A stretch of 64,000 nt of DNA from Alkalihalobacillus bogoriensis ATCC BAA-922 (lineage in GTDB: Bacteria; Bacillota; Bacilli; Bacillales; Bacillaceae_F). The notes under the pieces were generated by a model. It was not told the DNA's origin. It searched no databases and saw only the letters and a program-made list of their open reading frames with translations. This document shows positions 1 through 9,473 of this stretch, piece by piece. A program made the position numbers and the translations under genes. The stretch is from contig NZ_JHYI01000012.1 in NCBI RefSeq assembly GCF_000621445.1, forward strand, positions 62,001-126,000, given 5' to 3'. Position 1 is the stretch's first letter. Each line of letters starts with the position of its first letter.

Positions 1-1671
1 AATATAATCGGCTGCCAACATTGTATCCTCATCATGCTCGACAACGATAAGTGTATTTCCGATATCGCGCATATGCTTTAACGTCTCAATTAGTCTGTCA
101 TTATCACGCTGGTGAAGACCAATGGATGGTTCATCTAAAATGTACAAAACCCCCATTAACGATGACCCTATTTGAGTCGCTAAACGAATCCGTTGCGCTT
201 CTCCTCCAGACAATGTACCTGCCGCTCGATTTAAGTTTAAATAATCAAGACCGACATTAATTAAAAAGCCGAGACGGTCATTAATTTCTTTTAATATCAT
301 ACGGGCAATCGCGGCTTCTTTTGGTGTTAGCTCTAACCCTTCAAAAAACTGAAGCGCTTCTTTTATGGAAAATGCCGTTACTTCACCTAGATGCTTTCCG
401 GCGATAAAGACAGCCAAGCTTTCTTTTTTCAATCGGTACCCTTTACATGTCGGACACGCCTTTTGGATCATATACATTTCCATTTGTTCTCGAATATAAT
501 CAGAGCTTGTTTCATGATAACGTCGTGCTACATTTGGAATGACACCCTCAAACTGAACGAGGTTTTCTCGAATTTGTCCAAACTCATTTTCATAACGGAA
601 ATATATACGGTCTGTTCCACTTCCAAATAACACTTTTTCAAGTAACTGGTTTGGAAGTTGTTCAACTGGGACATCCATATCAATACTGTAATGTTCACAT
701 ACTGCTTCTAAAAGCTGTGGGTAATATTGAGAACTTGTCGGTTCCCAAGGAGCAATCGCATTCTCTCGCAAAGTTTTCGAGCGATCTGGCAAAACAAGAT
801 CAAGATCAACTTCTAATTTTGAACCGAGACCATCACAAGTTGGACATGCACCAAATGGGCTATTAAATGAAAACATCCGTGGTTCAAGCTCAGGAATCGA
901 AAAGCCACATTGTGCACAAGCATGATGCTGGCTAAACAAAAGCTCTTCTTCACCTATAACATCAACGATGACACGGCCATCAGATAAAGAAAGTGCCGTT
1001 TCTAATGAATCGGTAATGCGTGTTTGAACTCCTTCTTTAATGACAACTCGGTCAACAACTACTTCAATATTATGCTTTTTATTTTTATCAAGAGAAATCT
1101 CTTCGGCTACTTCCCGAATTTCACCATCAACACGGATACGAACAAACCCTTGCTTTTTTAAATCTTCGAGAACCTTCACATGTTCACCTTTACGGCCCGA
1201 TATGACAGGAGCTAAAATTTGCATTTTTGTACGTTCTGGATATTCTAATATCCGGTCGACCATTTGTTGAACGGTTTGTGATGAAATTTCAACCCCGTGT
1301 TTTGGACAAACAGGGCGTCCGATTCTGGCATATAAAAGCCGAAGATAATCATATATTTCTGTCACTGTACCGACTGTAGAACGTGGATTACGACTTGTTG
1401 TTTTTTGGTCAATTGAAATTGCAGGTGACAAACCTTCAATCGCATCAACATCTGGCTTGTCCATTTGCCCTAAAAACTGTCGAGCATATGCAGATAACGA
1501 CTCTACGTATCGTCGTTGCCCTTCTGCATAAATCGTATCAAACGCAAGGGATGATTTACCTGACCCCGATAAGCCCGTTAGGACAACAAGCTTGTCTCGA
1601 GGAATTTTCACATCAATGTTTTTTAAATTATGGGACCTCGCTCCCTTAACGACAATGTTTTCTATCGCCAT
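1..1671 (-). CDS. uvrA: Excinuclease ABC subunit A (UvrA), N-terminal 557 codons, truncated by window edge
   Basis: DNA damage-recognition ATPase of nucleotide excision repair, partner of UvrB. The reverse strand reads [20 protein letters not shown], then the Walker A stretch [12 protein letters not shown] and [11 protein letters not shown], and is still open at the window edge at [20 protein letters not shown], so roughly 400 C-terminal residues of the usual 950 or so are missing. The ATG at 1671 lies 6 bases after the uvrB stop. Its ribosome site (GGAAGG) sits in the last uvrB codons, so the two genes are an operon and probably translationally coupled. Confidence 0.97.
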   Translation of the reverse strand, partial: MAIENIVVKGARSHNLKNIDVKIPRDKLVVLTGLSGSGKSSLAFDTIYAEGQRRYVESLSAYARQFLGQMDKPDVDAIEGLSPAISIDQKTTSRNPRSTVGTVTEIYDYLRLLYARIGRPVCPKHGVEISSQTVQQMVDRILEYPERTKMQILAPVISGRKGEHVKVLEDLKKQGFVRIRVDGEIREVAEEISLDKNKKHNIEVVVDRVVIKEGVQTRITDSLETALSLSDGRVIVDVIGEEELLFSQHHACAQCGFSIPELEPRMFSFNSPFGACPTCDGLGSKLEVDLDLVLPDRSKTLRENAIAPWEPTSSQYYPQLLEAVCEHYSIDMDVPVEQLPNQLLEKVLFGSGTDRIYFRYENEFGQIRENLVQFEGVIPNVARRYHETSSDYIREQMEMYMIQKACPTCKGYRLKKESLAVFIAGKHLGEVTAFSIKEALQFFEGLELTPKEAAIARMILKEINDRLGFLINVGLDYLNLNRAAGTLSGGEAQRIRLATQIGSSLMGVLYILDEPSIGLHQRDNDRLIETLKHMRDIGNTLIVVEHDEDTMLAADYI

Positions 1672-1677
1672 CTATTA

Positions 1678-3648
1678 TCATCCTTCCGCTTTTAACTCTA
1701 ACACTAAGTCACGAAGCTCAGCAGCCCGTTCAAAATTCAGCTCACGAGCGGCGTCTTTCATTTCTTTTTCAAGACGTTCAATTAAAGCAACACGCTCTTT
1801 TTTGCTTAACTTTGTTTGAGTTGGTGCTTTGTATTCCTCTTCTGCTTCCGCCGCATATGTCGCCTGAACAACATCTGGAATTCGTTTTTGAATCGTTTTT
1901 GGTACAATTCCGTGTTTTTCATTATATTGTTTTTGTGTCGTACGGCGACGTTCTGTCTCATCCATCGCGATTTGCATCGATTTTGTTATTTTATCACCAT
2001 ACATTATGACATGACCTTTCTCATTTCTCGCCGCTCGACCAATCGTTTGAATTAAGGAACGTTCTGACCGTAAAAAACCTTCTTTATCGGCATCTAAAAT
2101 CGCGACAAGCGAAACTTCTGGAATGTCCAATCCTTCTCGTAACAGGTTAATCCCAACAAGAACATCAAATGTGCCTAAACGCAGCTGACGAATAATGTCT
2201 AGCCGTTCTAACGTTTTTATTTCTGAATGCATATAACGAACTTTGATCCCAATTTCCTTTAGATAATCCGTTAAGTCTTCAGACATTTTTTTCGTTAATG
2301 TCGTCACTAACACTCGTTCATTTTTCTTCGTACGCTCATTAATTTCGGCAATTAAATCATCAATTTGACCTTCACTTGGTCGTACATCAATTGTAGGATC
2401 GATTAATCCAGTTGGTCGAATAATTTGCTCAACGACTTCAGGTGTTTGCTCTAATTCAAGCGGACCTGGAGTTGCTGAGACATAAACGATTTGATTTATC
2501 TTTTCTTCAAATTCTTCATATTTTAATGGACGATTGTCTAAAGCAGAAGGCAAACGAAACCCGTGATCAACAAGTACTTGTTTTCTCGCTCTATCCCCAT
2601 TGTACATTCCACGGATTTGTGGCAATGTCACATGAGATTCATCAACAACAATTAAGAAGTCATCAGGAAAAAAGTCAACTAACGTATATGGTGTTGCCCC
2701 TTCTTCTCGCAATGTTAAATGACGTGAATAGTTTTCAATTCCTGAACAAAATCCCATTTCTCGCATCATTTCTAAATCATATTTTGTTCGTTGCTCTAAT
2801 CGCTGTGCTTCAAGTAATTTTCCTTTTTCGTTTAATATTTTTAATTGTTCTTCTAATTCTTTTTCAATCGCTTCAATCGCTTTTCGAAGTTTTTCTTCAC
2901 GAGTAACGAAGTGGGAAGCAGGGAAAATCGCGACATGATTTCGTTCGCCCTTTATTTCTCCAGTTAGAGCATCCACTTCTGTGATTCGGTCAATTTCATC
3001 GCCAAAAAACTCGACTCGAATACATTGCTCGTCTCGTGAAACCGGGAAAATTTCAACAACATCGCCACGGACTCGAAATGTTCCCCTTGTAAAATTAATA
3101 TCATTGCGATCATATTGTATATCTACTAGATTTCGGAGTAGTTCATTACGTTCTTTTTCCATTCCTGTTCGAAGTGAAACGACGAGTTCCCCGTATTCTT
3201 CCGGCGAACCTAAACCGTAAATACAAGAGACACTTGCGACAATAATGACATCTTTTCGTTCAAATAACGAACTCGTAGCAGAGTGACGTAATTTATCAAT
3301 TTCATCATTAATACTCGCATCTTTTTCTATATACGTATCTGTATGTGGAACATATGCCTCTGGCTGATAATAATCATAATAACTAACAAAATATTCAACG
3401 GCATTGTTTGGAAAAAACTCTTTGAATTCACTATACAGCTGTCCCGCTAATGTCTTGTTATGGGCAATAATTAAAGTCGGTTTATTCACTTCTTTAATGA
3501 CGTTTGAAATTGTGAATGTTTTTCCTGTTCCAGTTGCCCCTAGTAACGTTTGGTATTTTTTATTCTCTTTTATCCCTTGAACCAATTTTGAAATCGCTGC
3601 AGGTTGATCTCCTTGTGGTTCATAAGAAGAAACGAGGTTAAAGTCCAA
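1678..3648 (-). CDS. uvrB: Excinuclease ABC subunit B (UvrB)
   Basis: DNA helicase-like subunit that loads onto damage with UvrA and recruits UvrC. The 656 residues match the family's usual length. Visible are Walker [11 protein letters not shown] near residue 38, the beta-hairpin motif YYQPEAY near 93, DESHV near 338, helicase motifs ending in QTIGRAARN, and a C-terminal UVR domain ([12 protein letters not shown]) that contacts UvrC. The start is TTG: an in-frame TGA stands four codons upstream, and GAGGAG sits about 9 bases before the TTG. An out-of-frame ATG in between opens a five-codon ORF ending just inside uvrB. A promoter and a LexA-like box lie upstream. Confidence 0.97.
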   Translation of the reverse strand: MDFNLVSSYEPQGDQPAAISKLVQGIKENKKYQTLLGATGTGKTFTISNVIKEVNKPTLIIAHNKTLAGQLYSEFKEFFPNNAVEYFVSYYDYYQPEAYVPHTDTYIEKDASINDEIDKLRHSATSSLFERKDVIIVASVSCIYGLGSPEEYGELVVSLRTGMEKERNELLRNLVDIQYDRNDINFTRGTFRVRGDVVEIFPVSRDEQCIRVEFFGDEIDRITEVDALTGEIKGERNHVAIFPASHFVTREEKLRKAIEAIEKELEEQLKILNEKGKLLEAQRLEQRTKYDLEMMREMGFCSGIENYSRHLTLREEGATPYTLVDFFPDDFLIVVDESHVTLPQIRGMYNGDRARKQVLVDHGFRLPSALDNRPLKYEEFEEKINQIVYVSATPGPLELEQTPEVVEQIIRPTGLIDPTIDVRPSEGQIDDLIAEINERTKKNERVLVTTLTKKMSEDLTDYLKEIGIKVRYMHSEIKTLERLDIIRQLRLGTFDVLVGINLLREGLDIPEVSLVAILDADKEGFLRSERSLIQTIGRAARNEKGHVIMYGDKITKSMQIAMDETERRRTTQKQYNEKHGIVPKTIQKRIPDVVQATYAAEAEEEYKAPTQTKLSKKERVALIERLEKEMKDAARELNFERAAELRDLVLELKAEG

Positions 3649-3706
3649 ATTCCATCACTCCTCGAAAAAGATTGAATCGTCATATTCTTCCATAATCAGT
3701 ATTCTC

Positions 3707-3757
3707 ATTATACCACAGGAACTATGAATTCCAAACATTTTTACGAACGTATATTCT
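3707..3757 (-). promoter_or_regulatory. uvrB promoter with LexA-like box
   Basis: On the minus strand TATAAT (3707-3712) is preceded after 16 bases by TTGGAA (3729-3734). Ten bases further upstream CGAACGTATATTCT (3744-3757) fits the Bacillus SOS box CGAACRNRYGTTYC at 12 of 14 positions. SOS control of uvrBA is established in B. subtilis; here it is inferred from the motif. Confidence 0.55.
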
Positions 3758-3865
3758 CTTTTTTATAGTTAATTTCCATAATTTGGTTATTTATTGTCGT
3801 GCAGCTTAAGGTGTTATTGATAAGAAATAAAATAAAGCGAAAAAAGAGGGAGAGGGAGAAGAAAA

Positions 3866-3892
3866 TAAAAAAACACTTGAATTCAAGCGTTT
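3866..3892 (-). terminator. Rho-independent terminator after csbA
   Basis: On the minus strand AAACGCTTGAATTC pairs with GAATTCAAGTGTTT and runs into a T stretch. It lies 10 bases past the csbA stop. Confidence 0.7.
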
Positions 3893-3901
3893 CCTTTATG
3901 G

Positions 3902-4126
3902 TTACATTCCAGGTTTTTTTCTCAATAATTTTTTTGCAGCCATCCAGCCGAAATAAAGAGACAAACAGGCAAGCGCAATGACAAAAAACGTTTGTTCATG
4001 AATACGAACTGCCACAAACATAATCATAAAGGTGACAATGAACGCCCCTATCAAACTAAAGGCTACTCTCGTAACTAAAACCATTATAATAAACGGAAGT
4101 ACTAGTGCTACTATTACATCCACCAT
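3902..4126 (-). CDS. csbA: CsbA family small membrane protein
   Basis: A 74-residue, almost wholly hydrophobic protein with two or three membrane segments (about 5-25, 28-42, 48-63) and a basic tail ending KKLLRKKPGM. Length, hydrophobic pattern and the place directly upstream of uvrB match B. subtilis CsbA, a general-stress (sigma-B controlled) membrane protein of unknown biochemical role. Similarity is judged from memory and is moderate, so position carries much of the call. A GGAG sits 11 bases before the ATG, which is rather far. I did not find a clear sigma-B promoter. Confidence 0.75.
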   Translation of the reverse strand: MVDVIVALVLPFIIMVLVTRVAFSLIGAFIVTFMIMFVAVRIHEQTFFVIALACLSLYFGWMAAKKLLRKKPGM

Positions 4127-4289
4127 ATTTTCACGTTCTCCTTCCGTTTTTATCCTAATAAAATTGATAAATCGAAAATTATTATAACAAATAAATCTCG
4201 TTTTCTAAAGGAAAACACATTTTTCCTTTTCCAATTCTTACGGTATACTGCATATAATTGTTCAATTAACTAAAAAAGTAGGGAGATAC

Positions 4290-4916
4290 ATGCAACATTC
4301 AACTATAGATCGGATCAATCCAAGAAACGAAACAGAGGTTAGTGGCCTATTATTAGAGCATTTTGCTCGTTATTATTTTTCAACACCTTATATTCATGGA
4401 GGGCGAGTATTAGATTTCGGCTGTGGAAGTGGGTATGGTAGTCAAATGATTGCGAAAATATTAAAAAAGGAAATCGAAGAAGTTGTTGCCATTGATATTG
4501 ACTTGCCTTCGATTACAGAAGCGAAAGCCTATTATTATCATCCTTTAATTACTTTTTTACAGGAAGATTGTCTTAATAAGCAACTTCCCACAACGATTGG
4601 AAAGTTTAAAACCATATTATCGTTTCAAACGGTTGAATATATTCTAGATAAGACTGATAAGACGATATTTATGGAAAATGTTTATGAATTATTACAACCC
4701 GGGGGAACTCTTATTTTATCAACTTTACTTAAAACAAACGAAACAAAGGTGCTAGAAGCTTCCCCTATTCGACCTCTTAGACAACAACAGTTCATAGAGC
4801 TGTTTACTACTTTTTCACAAGTTGAATTTTATTATCAACGCGGGGTCACGATTGAAAAACACCGAGACAATACGCATTACCCGGTTGGAGTTGCTGTTTG
4901 TAGAAAATCACTATAG
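4290..4916 (+). CDS. Class I SAM-dependent methyltransferase
   Basis: A 208-residue soluble protein. The SAM-binding motif I is VLDFGCGSGYGS (about residues 40-51), motif II is the acidic VVAIDID (66-72), and a later ECD-like stretch (LQEDCLNK) fits the adenine-binding loop. This is the Methyltransf_11/25 fold; the substrate cannot be told. GGGAG sits 5 bases before the ATG. It is a lone plus-strand gene between csbA and minJ, convergent with minJ, and nothing nearby hints at a pathway. Confidence 0.85.
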   Translation: MQHSTIDRINPRNETEVSGLLLEHFARYYFSTPYIHGGRVLDFGCGSGYGSQMIAKILKKEIEEVVAIDIDLPSITEAKAYYYHPLITFLQEDCLNKQLPTTIGKFKTILSFQTVEYILDKTDKTIFMENVYELLQPGGTLILSTLLKTNETKVLEASPIRPLRQQQFIELFTTFSQVEFYYQRGVTIEKHRDNTHYPVGVAVCRKSL

Positions 4917-4992
4917 TCCAGGTAGCAATGACGAAGGGCATCGGACATTTATTCTGCTATTTGTATGAAAAATAAAGTATTTGAAATGCTTT

Positions 4993-5123
4993 CGGACACC
5001 TGTTTCGCTAATGACCACTACTTCGGCCATTTCGCTTCAAAAAAAGGGGAAAAGCGGAACAGGTGTCCATAAAGAATGAGAAAATGGAGAAAAAAAAAGG
5101 AATAACTGAACAGGTGTCCGCTA
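4993..5123. repeat. Intergenic A-B-B palindromic repeat element, copy 1
   Basis: Three related 16-18-base modules: CGGACACCTGTTTCGCTA (4993-5010), its inverse AGCGGAACAGGTGTCC (5053-5068), and a second inverse-type TGAACAGGTGTCCGCTA (5107-5123). The same order and orientation recurs at 25791-25921 and 42261-42380. The first two modules could pair as a long stem. It lies between two converging genes. Confidence 0.7.
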
Positions 5124-5146
5124 ACTCCCTCTCCCTCTCTAAGCTG

Positions 5147-5180
5147 TAAAAAAAGAACCATAGATTACCTATGGTTCCTT
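5147..5180 (-). terminator. Terminator after minJ
   Basis: Minus-strand stem AAGGAACCATAG / CTATGGTTCTT with a 5-base loop, followed by seven T residues. It starts at the minJ stop codon. Confidence 0.85.
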
Positions 5181-5182
5181 AA

Positions 5183-6364
5183 TTAGACGATAGAATCTTG
5201 AATTTCTTTCTCCTCTTTTACGAACATCACACCAATTTGATAATGTTCGCCATCGTAAATCGCTGTATTAGCAAAACGAACTTCGTTATTTTCATCTTTC
5301 ACTTCTAATTTACAATAGGCAGGATTTCTTTGTAATCCTTCATAAAACTCCGAAGGGCTATTCACAGGGATACCATTAACTTTTACAATAGTCTCCCCAA
5401 TTTTTAAACCTATTTTTTCAGCAGATGAGCCTGGAATCACAGCTACTATAACTACTCCTCTTTCACGAAGAGTAAAATAACTTACAGCATGTTCTTCTTT
5501 TTGTTTCAACAGTTGATAAAGAATTTCTCGACCAACAAGCGCGACAATCGTGGCGATGACAACAAGCGGGGTGTAGAAAAAGCTAGCAGTGGCTAATGCT
5601 AACACTAGCAAGCTTAACCCGATGACTCTTAATCCATATATTTTTATTTTATGATAAGGAATACCAGAGCGAATAAGGGCTGAAAACCCGATGAAAAACG
5701 GCAGGACCATAACTCCATATCCTCCGCCTTCAACTGGCGAAAGTATCGGCCAATAAAGAAAATCAGGAACCGACCCATTCGGTACGAGTACAACTAGTGG
5801 TACAAACCATAACCGTCTAGTTAAATGTGTTCCAATCCATTTGCCACGTTGTCCAATTTCTATTCGTGGAGAAGAATGTTGATACCCACGGTAACGAATA
5901 AGAAAGCCTTCTGCTAATAATAGCAAGGCAAACAAAATTGTAACATTAACAATCCACATGGATGCCGTATCTTCATTCACGAAGGGCAAAGACCATCCAA
6001 ATGTTTCAATTGCTAGCAAAGTTAAAATAGACCCGGCTAAAATATAAGCTGGCGAGAGAAAGCGGACGATTGTTGTTGCCATAAAAAAAACATAAGCAAG
6101 TCCGATGATGACAATCGTTTGAACTGATAATGTTACCCCTACCCCTATAAGAAAGATAGACACACAGACACCTGCTACTATACCTGAGGCGAGTGGCTTA
6201 CGTAAATCATCGATAAAATCATAGATTCGGGTATGAAAGTCACGTCGTTCTCGCTTCACTCGGCGAATTCCCATGAGAATAGCAAAAAGAAGACCGAGGT
6301 AAAACAACGGATGTATAAAAAAAACACCAAGCGCTTTTAGTGCTATAAGTATGGTTTCGATCAT
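5183..6364 (-). CDS. minJ: PDZ-domain membrane protein, MinJ-like division-site topology factor
   Basis: The 393 residues hold about eight hydrophobic segments between 1 and 290 and a cytosolic C-terminal PDZ domain (about 300-380) with RGVVIVAVIPGSSAEKIGLKIG and a typical GIPVNSPSEFYEGL turn. B. subtilis MinJ (397 residues, formerly YvjD) has this architecture and also lies between ctpB and uvrB. There it links DivIVA to MinD at cell poles and septa. The function here is inferred from architecture and synteny. GGAAGGA precedes the ATG. Confidence 0.85.
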   Translation of the reverse strand: MIETILIALKALGVFFIHPLFYLGLLFAILMGIRRVKRERRDFHTRIYDFIDDLRKPLASGIVAGVCVSIFLIGVGVTLSVQTIVIIGLAYVFFMATTIVRFLSPAYILAGSILTLLAIETFGWSLPFVNEDTASMWIVNVTILFALLLLAEGFLIRYRGYQHSSPRIEIGQRGKWIGTHLTRRLWFVPLVVLVPNGSVPDFLYWPILSPVEGGGYGVMVLPFFIGFSALIRSGIPYHKIKIYGLRVIGLSLLVLALATASFFYTPLVVIATIVALVGREILYQLLKQKEEHAVSYFTLRERGVVIVAVIPGSSAEKIGLKIGETIVKVNGIPVNSPSEFYEGLQRNPAYCKLEVKDENNEVRFANTAIYDGEHYQIGVMFVKEEKEIQDSIV

Positions 6365-6398
6365 GACTCTCTCTTCCTTCCATCTAAACCTTCATTTG

Positions 6399-6472
6399 TA
6401 TAAGAAAAACGCGGGAGCGTCTTTTCGTTTCAAGCTTTCAAAACTTCATTGCTATACCCAAATTTTTATGCT
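6399..6472. repeat. Dispersed repeat, short form (copy A)
   Basis: Opens with TAAGAAAAACGCGGGAGCGT and closes with AAATTTTTATGCT, with CAAGCTTTCAAAACTTCATT between. Copies at 8269-8432 and 42093-42197 share both ends but carry longer middles. It lies between minJ and ctpB, next to the ctpB terminator. No coding potential is apparent. Confidence 0.75.
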
Positions 6473-6482
6473 TTCTATCAGT

Positions 6483-6528
6483 AAAAAAAAGAAGTACATG
6501 AATAGTATATCACTATCCGATGTACTTC
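6483..6528 (-). terminator. Terminator after ctpB
   Basis: Minus-strand stem GAAGTACAT / ATGTACTTC enclosing an inner stem ATAGT / ACTAT, followed by eight T residues. Confidence 0.85.
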
Positions 6529-6558
6529 GACATGGTGAAGTTGTAATCCTGCTCTTTT

Positions 6559-8028
6559 TTAGTTTCCATTTACAATTAATTCAAGTGCAGTTTGCAACTG
6601 CACATCATTTTTCTCATCACGAATCATTTCAATGACTTGTTCTTGAATAGCAGAAGCAGTGTCTGCATCAATTACACCTGTTGACGGTAAATTATGACGT
6701 TCTTGGAATGCAGAAACAGCATTTGTTGTTTGTTCTCCGAAATATCCATCCGTTCGACCAGGTTCAAACCCTAACCCTTTTAACATCATTTGTGCATTTC
6801 GGATTTGCTCATTTAACATGTCAAATTCCAAATCTTCTTCAACCGTAATCGGTGGTAAATAGAAATAGTCTGGCTGTCTAACTTCTACTGTCGGGTCAAT
6901 ACCAACTTCGTTAATAAAGTTTCCGTCTGATGTTAACCATTTATACAAGGACAGCTTTATTTCACTTCCATCACCTAGTTTAATTGCCGATTGTACGGTT
7001 CCTTTTCCAAACGTCGTTTCCCCAACAAGGTCATAATTGCCGGCTTCTTTTAATGCACCTGCTAAAATTTCGGAAGCGGAAGCACTTCCTCCATCAATTA
7101 ATCCGACGATCGGGTATTCTTTTCGTTCTTGTAAAGATGATAAATAACGGACACGTTCTCCTTCACGATTTTCGATTTGGACGATCGGTAATCGCTCAGG
7201 AATAATCAGTTTGCCTATTTCTTCGACAACATCCAAATATCCCCCTGGATTACCCCGTACATCAATAACAAGTCCGTCAATACCTTGTTCTTCAAATGCT
7301 TTTAATTCCTTTTCAAAATGCTCAGCTGTATCTTTTGAAAAGGAGGTGATTTCTAAAACACCAATCGTTTGACCTTTATGTTCAATAGTATTCGGTCTCA
7401 CTGTTTCAATTGGGATTTCATCTCGTTCAATGTCAAGTGTAATCATTTGAGACACACCTGGTCTTTCAATTGTTAATTTTACAACCGTCCCTTTTTCACC
7501 GCGGATTTTTAATACTGCATCATACAATGATAATCCTTCAATTGATTCTCCATCGATTTCAACAATCCGATCATTTGGTTGGAGACCCGATCGCTCTGCT
7601 GGCGAATCTCGAAATGGAGCTACAATTGTGACATGCCCATTATTCATACTTACTTCCGCACCGATTCCGGAAAAATGGGAATCAAGTGATTCTTCAAATT
7701 GCGCTGCTGTTTCAGGGTCCATATAAACAGAGTACGGATCCTCTAACGTGCCTAACATCCCTTCAATCGCACCTTCTAAAAGGGTCTGATTATCGACACC
7801 TTCCACATACTGTTCACTTATGAGCTCAAACGCCTTTTTGAATTTTTCAGATGCTTGTTCATCTAATTCAGCGGGCAGTTCGATCGGGAACGTTCCGGCA
7901 TTATCTGCTACAGCATTGTTTGGCATGGTCTCTTCCCCATTTACAAAAGACATGCCAACATACATGCCACTGGCGCCAATAAGAAATGAAAGAATTGTAG
8001 CGAATAAAGTTGTTTTTACTTTTTTCAT
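6559..8028 (-). CDS. ctpB: S41-family C-terminal processing peptidase, CtpB-like, with peptidoglycan-binding domain
   Basis: A secreted or membrane-tethered serine protease of 489 residues. An N-terminal signal anchor (MKKVKTTLFATILSFLIGAS) is followed by a PDZ domain (about 95-180), the S41 core with catalytic Ser in GGSASASEILAGAL and Lys in TFGKGTVQ, and a C-terminal peptidoglycan-binding repeat (LKGLGFEPGRTDGYFGEQTT). B. subtilis CtpB cleaves SpoIVFA to trigger sigma-K during sporulation. The ATG at 8028 is chosen because AGGTGGG sits 6 bases upstream; the frame stays open for 54 more codons without a ribosome site. Those 54 codons cover a leader hairpin. Confidence 0.93.
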   Translation of the reverse strand: MKKVKTTLFATILSFLIGASGMYVGMSFVNGEETMPNNAVADNAGTFPIELPAELDEQASEKFKKAFELISEQYVEGVDNQTLLEGAIEGMLGTLEDPYSVYMDPETAAQFEESLDSHFSGIGAEVSMNNGHVTIVAPFRDSPAERSGLQPNDRIVEIDGESIEGLSLYDAVLKIRGEKGTVVKLTIERPGVSQMITLDIERDEIPIETVRPNTIEHKGQTIGVLEITSFSKDTAEHFEKELKAFEEQGIDGLVIDVRGNPGGYLDVVEEIGKLIIPERLPIVQIENREGERVRYLSSLQERKEYPIVGLIDGGSASASEILAGALKEAGNYDLVGETTFGKGTVQSAIKLGDGSEIKLSLYKWLTSDGNFINEVGIDPTVEVRQPDYFYLPPITVEEDLEFDMLNEQIRNAQMMLKGLGFEPGRTDGYFGEQTTNAVSAFQERHNLPSTGVIDADTASAIQEQVIEMIRDEKNDVQLQTALELIVNGN

Positions 8029-8054
8029 GAATACCCACCTCTTCTTTGCAGGAA

Positions 8055-8083
8055 GAGGCACTACATCAACGATGCAATGCCTC
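8055..8083 (-). promoter_or_regulatory. Stable hairpin in the ctpB leader
   Basis: The minus-strand RNA can form a 13-base-pair stem (GAGGCAUUGCAUC with GAUGUAGUGCCUC, two G-U pairs) with a three-base loop. It ends 26 bases before the ctpB start and has no T-run, so it is not a standard terminator. Its role is unknown. Confidence 0.4.
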
Positions 8084-8268
8084 CTACAACCATGTATTGT
8101 AGTATATGAGGAGCCTGTACTGAATATGAGCTTTCTTTCACAATCAGGCTTTCTTTCATTTTCATATATCTTTAATCTACTATAAAACATTCCTATAATT
8201 CAAGCGGGAACTGTTACCGATTTGAACTTTTCCTGCATCCGATTACGATTTCTTTGCCATGGGCTAAC

Positions 8269-8432
8269 ATAAGAAAAACGCGAGAACGTCTTTTCAAGCG
8301 AAGTGCGGAGTGCTGCTCGCTTTTGACAGTGAACCCCAAGTGCTCTTCTTGGGGTGAAACGCGCAGGTGCGTAGCCTTCGTTCTTCTAGAAGAAGCCTCC
8401 AAAGCTTCGTTGCTTGACCAAAATTTTTATAC
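8269..8432. repeat. Dispersed repeat, long form (copy B)
   Basis: Shares the opening TAAGAAAAACGCGAGAACGT and closing AAATTTTTATAC with copies at 6399 and 42093. It has an extra middle containing GCGAAGTGC and TTCTTCTAGAAGAA. The short ORFs crossing it in several frames are by-products. Confidence 0.75.
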
Positions 8433-8436
8433 TCCC

Positions 8437-8708
8437 TCATTTGTCTGATTTTTGCGGTCAGAGCAGCCGTTATTTGTGAACATGATACGGGTTTCCGTTT
8501 TTTAGCGGCCACAGGAGCCCTTATTTACGCAAAAGCCACTCTATTCCTAGCAATATATTATGATTAACTGCTCCTGAGTCCACCAACGTTCCAAAACACT
8601 AGTAATGTTCACAGATAACGGTTTTCATGGCCGCTTACTTACGATAAAAAACAAAATCGCTAACCCGATAAACCCGACCCAAGTGTTGAATAATTCACTT
8701 GGTGTTAA
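8437..8708. repeat. Inverted-repeat region between ctpB and nagB
   Basis: No gene is visible from 8029 to 8726. Two 17-base arms match at 16 positions in inverse orientation: CCGTTATTTGTGAACAT (8468-8484) and ATGTTCACAGATAACGG (8605-8621). Nested inside are CAGGAGC (8513-8519) and GCTCCTG (8570-8576). It looks like a degraded palindromic repeat element. Confidence 0.5.
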
Positions 8709-8746
8709 AAAAAGCTAAACCTCCACTTATGTTAGAGGTTTAGCTT
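8709..8746 (-). terminator. Terminator overlapping the 3' end of nagB
   Basis: Minus-strand stem AAAGCTAAACCTC / GAGGTTTAGCTTT followed by T residues. Its 5' arm is the last nagB codons (Lys-Ala-Lys-Pro-Leu). Confidence 0.85.
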
Positions 8747-9473
8747 TCGTTACAAATTGCAACGCCTGTTCATCGGCGACAATCGTAACATTCGGATGTT
8801 TTCTTAATACGGAAGCAGGAAAGCTTTCTTGAATATCGCCTTTCATCAACTGTTCAAACGCCTTAGCCTTTTCGTTGCCTGAGATTAAAAGGACGACCTT
8901 GTCGCTTTGCATAATCGTCTCAATTCCTGCCGTAATCGCTTGAGTAGGAACATCATCTACATGTGGAAAATATCTTGCATTTGCTTTTCTCGTTGACTCT
9001 GCTAAGTCGACAACATGTGTACGGGAGTGAAACGATGTACCTGGTTCATTAAAACCGATATGACCGTTTTTGCCAATTCCTAATATTTGCAAATCAATTC
9101 CGCCGGACGATTCAATAAGCTGCTCATATCGATTGCATTCTGCTTGTAAATCTCTTGCCACACCATTTGGAATATGACAATGGTCTAGTTCGATATCGAT
9201 ATTTGAGAAAAATAATTTGTTCATATAATAATGGTAACTATTTTCGTTTGATGATGCCAACCCGACATATTCATCTAAATTAAATGTAGTTGCTTCAGCA
9301 AAGGAGACGATTCCTTTTTGATACGCTTGAATGAGTTTGTCATACGTCCCTTTCGGTGTCCCACCTGTTGCTAATCCTAATACACTATTTGGTTTTCGCT
9401 TGAGCTGTTCAATTACGATTTGAGTAACAGCTTCACTCATCGCTACATAATCTTTCGTTTCTACAATGTTCAT
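8727..9473 (-). CDS. nagB: Glucosamine-6-phosphate deaminase
   Basis: Converts glucosamine-6-phosphate to fructose-6-phosphate and ammonia, the last step of N-acetylglucosamine catabolism. The 248 residues match family length. Seen are VLGLATGGTPKGTYDKL near residue 34, FNLDEYVGL near 65, the active-site loop ILGIGKNGHIGFNEPGTSF near 131-149, and the lysine-containing end. The start overlaps the nagA stop by four bases (ATGA), so the genes are coupled. Confidence 0.97.
   Translation of the reverse strand: MNIVETKDYVAMSEAVTQIVIEQLKRKPNSVLGLATGGTPKGTYDKLIQAYQKGIVSFAEATTFNLDEYVGLASSNENSYHYYMNKLFFSNIDIELDHCHIPNGVARDLQAECNRYEQLIESSGGIDLQILGIGKNGHIGFNEPGTSFHSRTHVVDLAESTRKANARYFPHVDDVPTQAITAGIETIMQSDKVVLLISGNEKAKAFEQLMKGDIQESFPASVLRKHPNVTIVADEQALQFVTKAKPLT

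Noticed and set aside
2442-2906. Plus-strand open frame of 154 codons inside uvrB
   Set aside because: Antisense to a strongly conserved gene, no ribosome site, biased composition typical of a shadow frame.
8254-8512. Overlapping short frames on both strands
   Set aside because: They lie in repeat copy B and the inverted-repeat region; frames on both strands arise from the repeat's composition.
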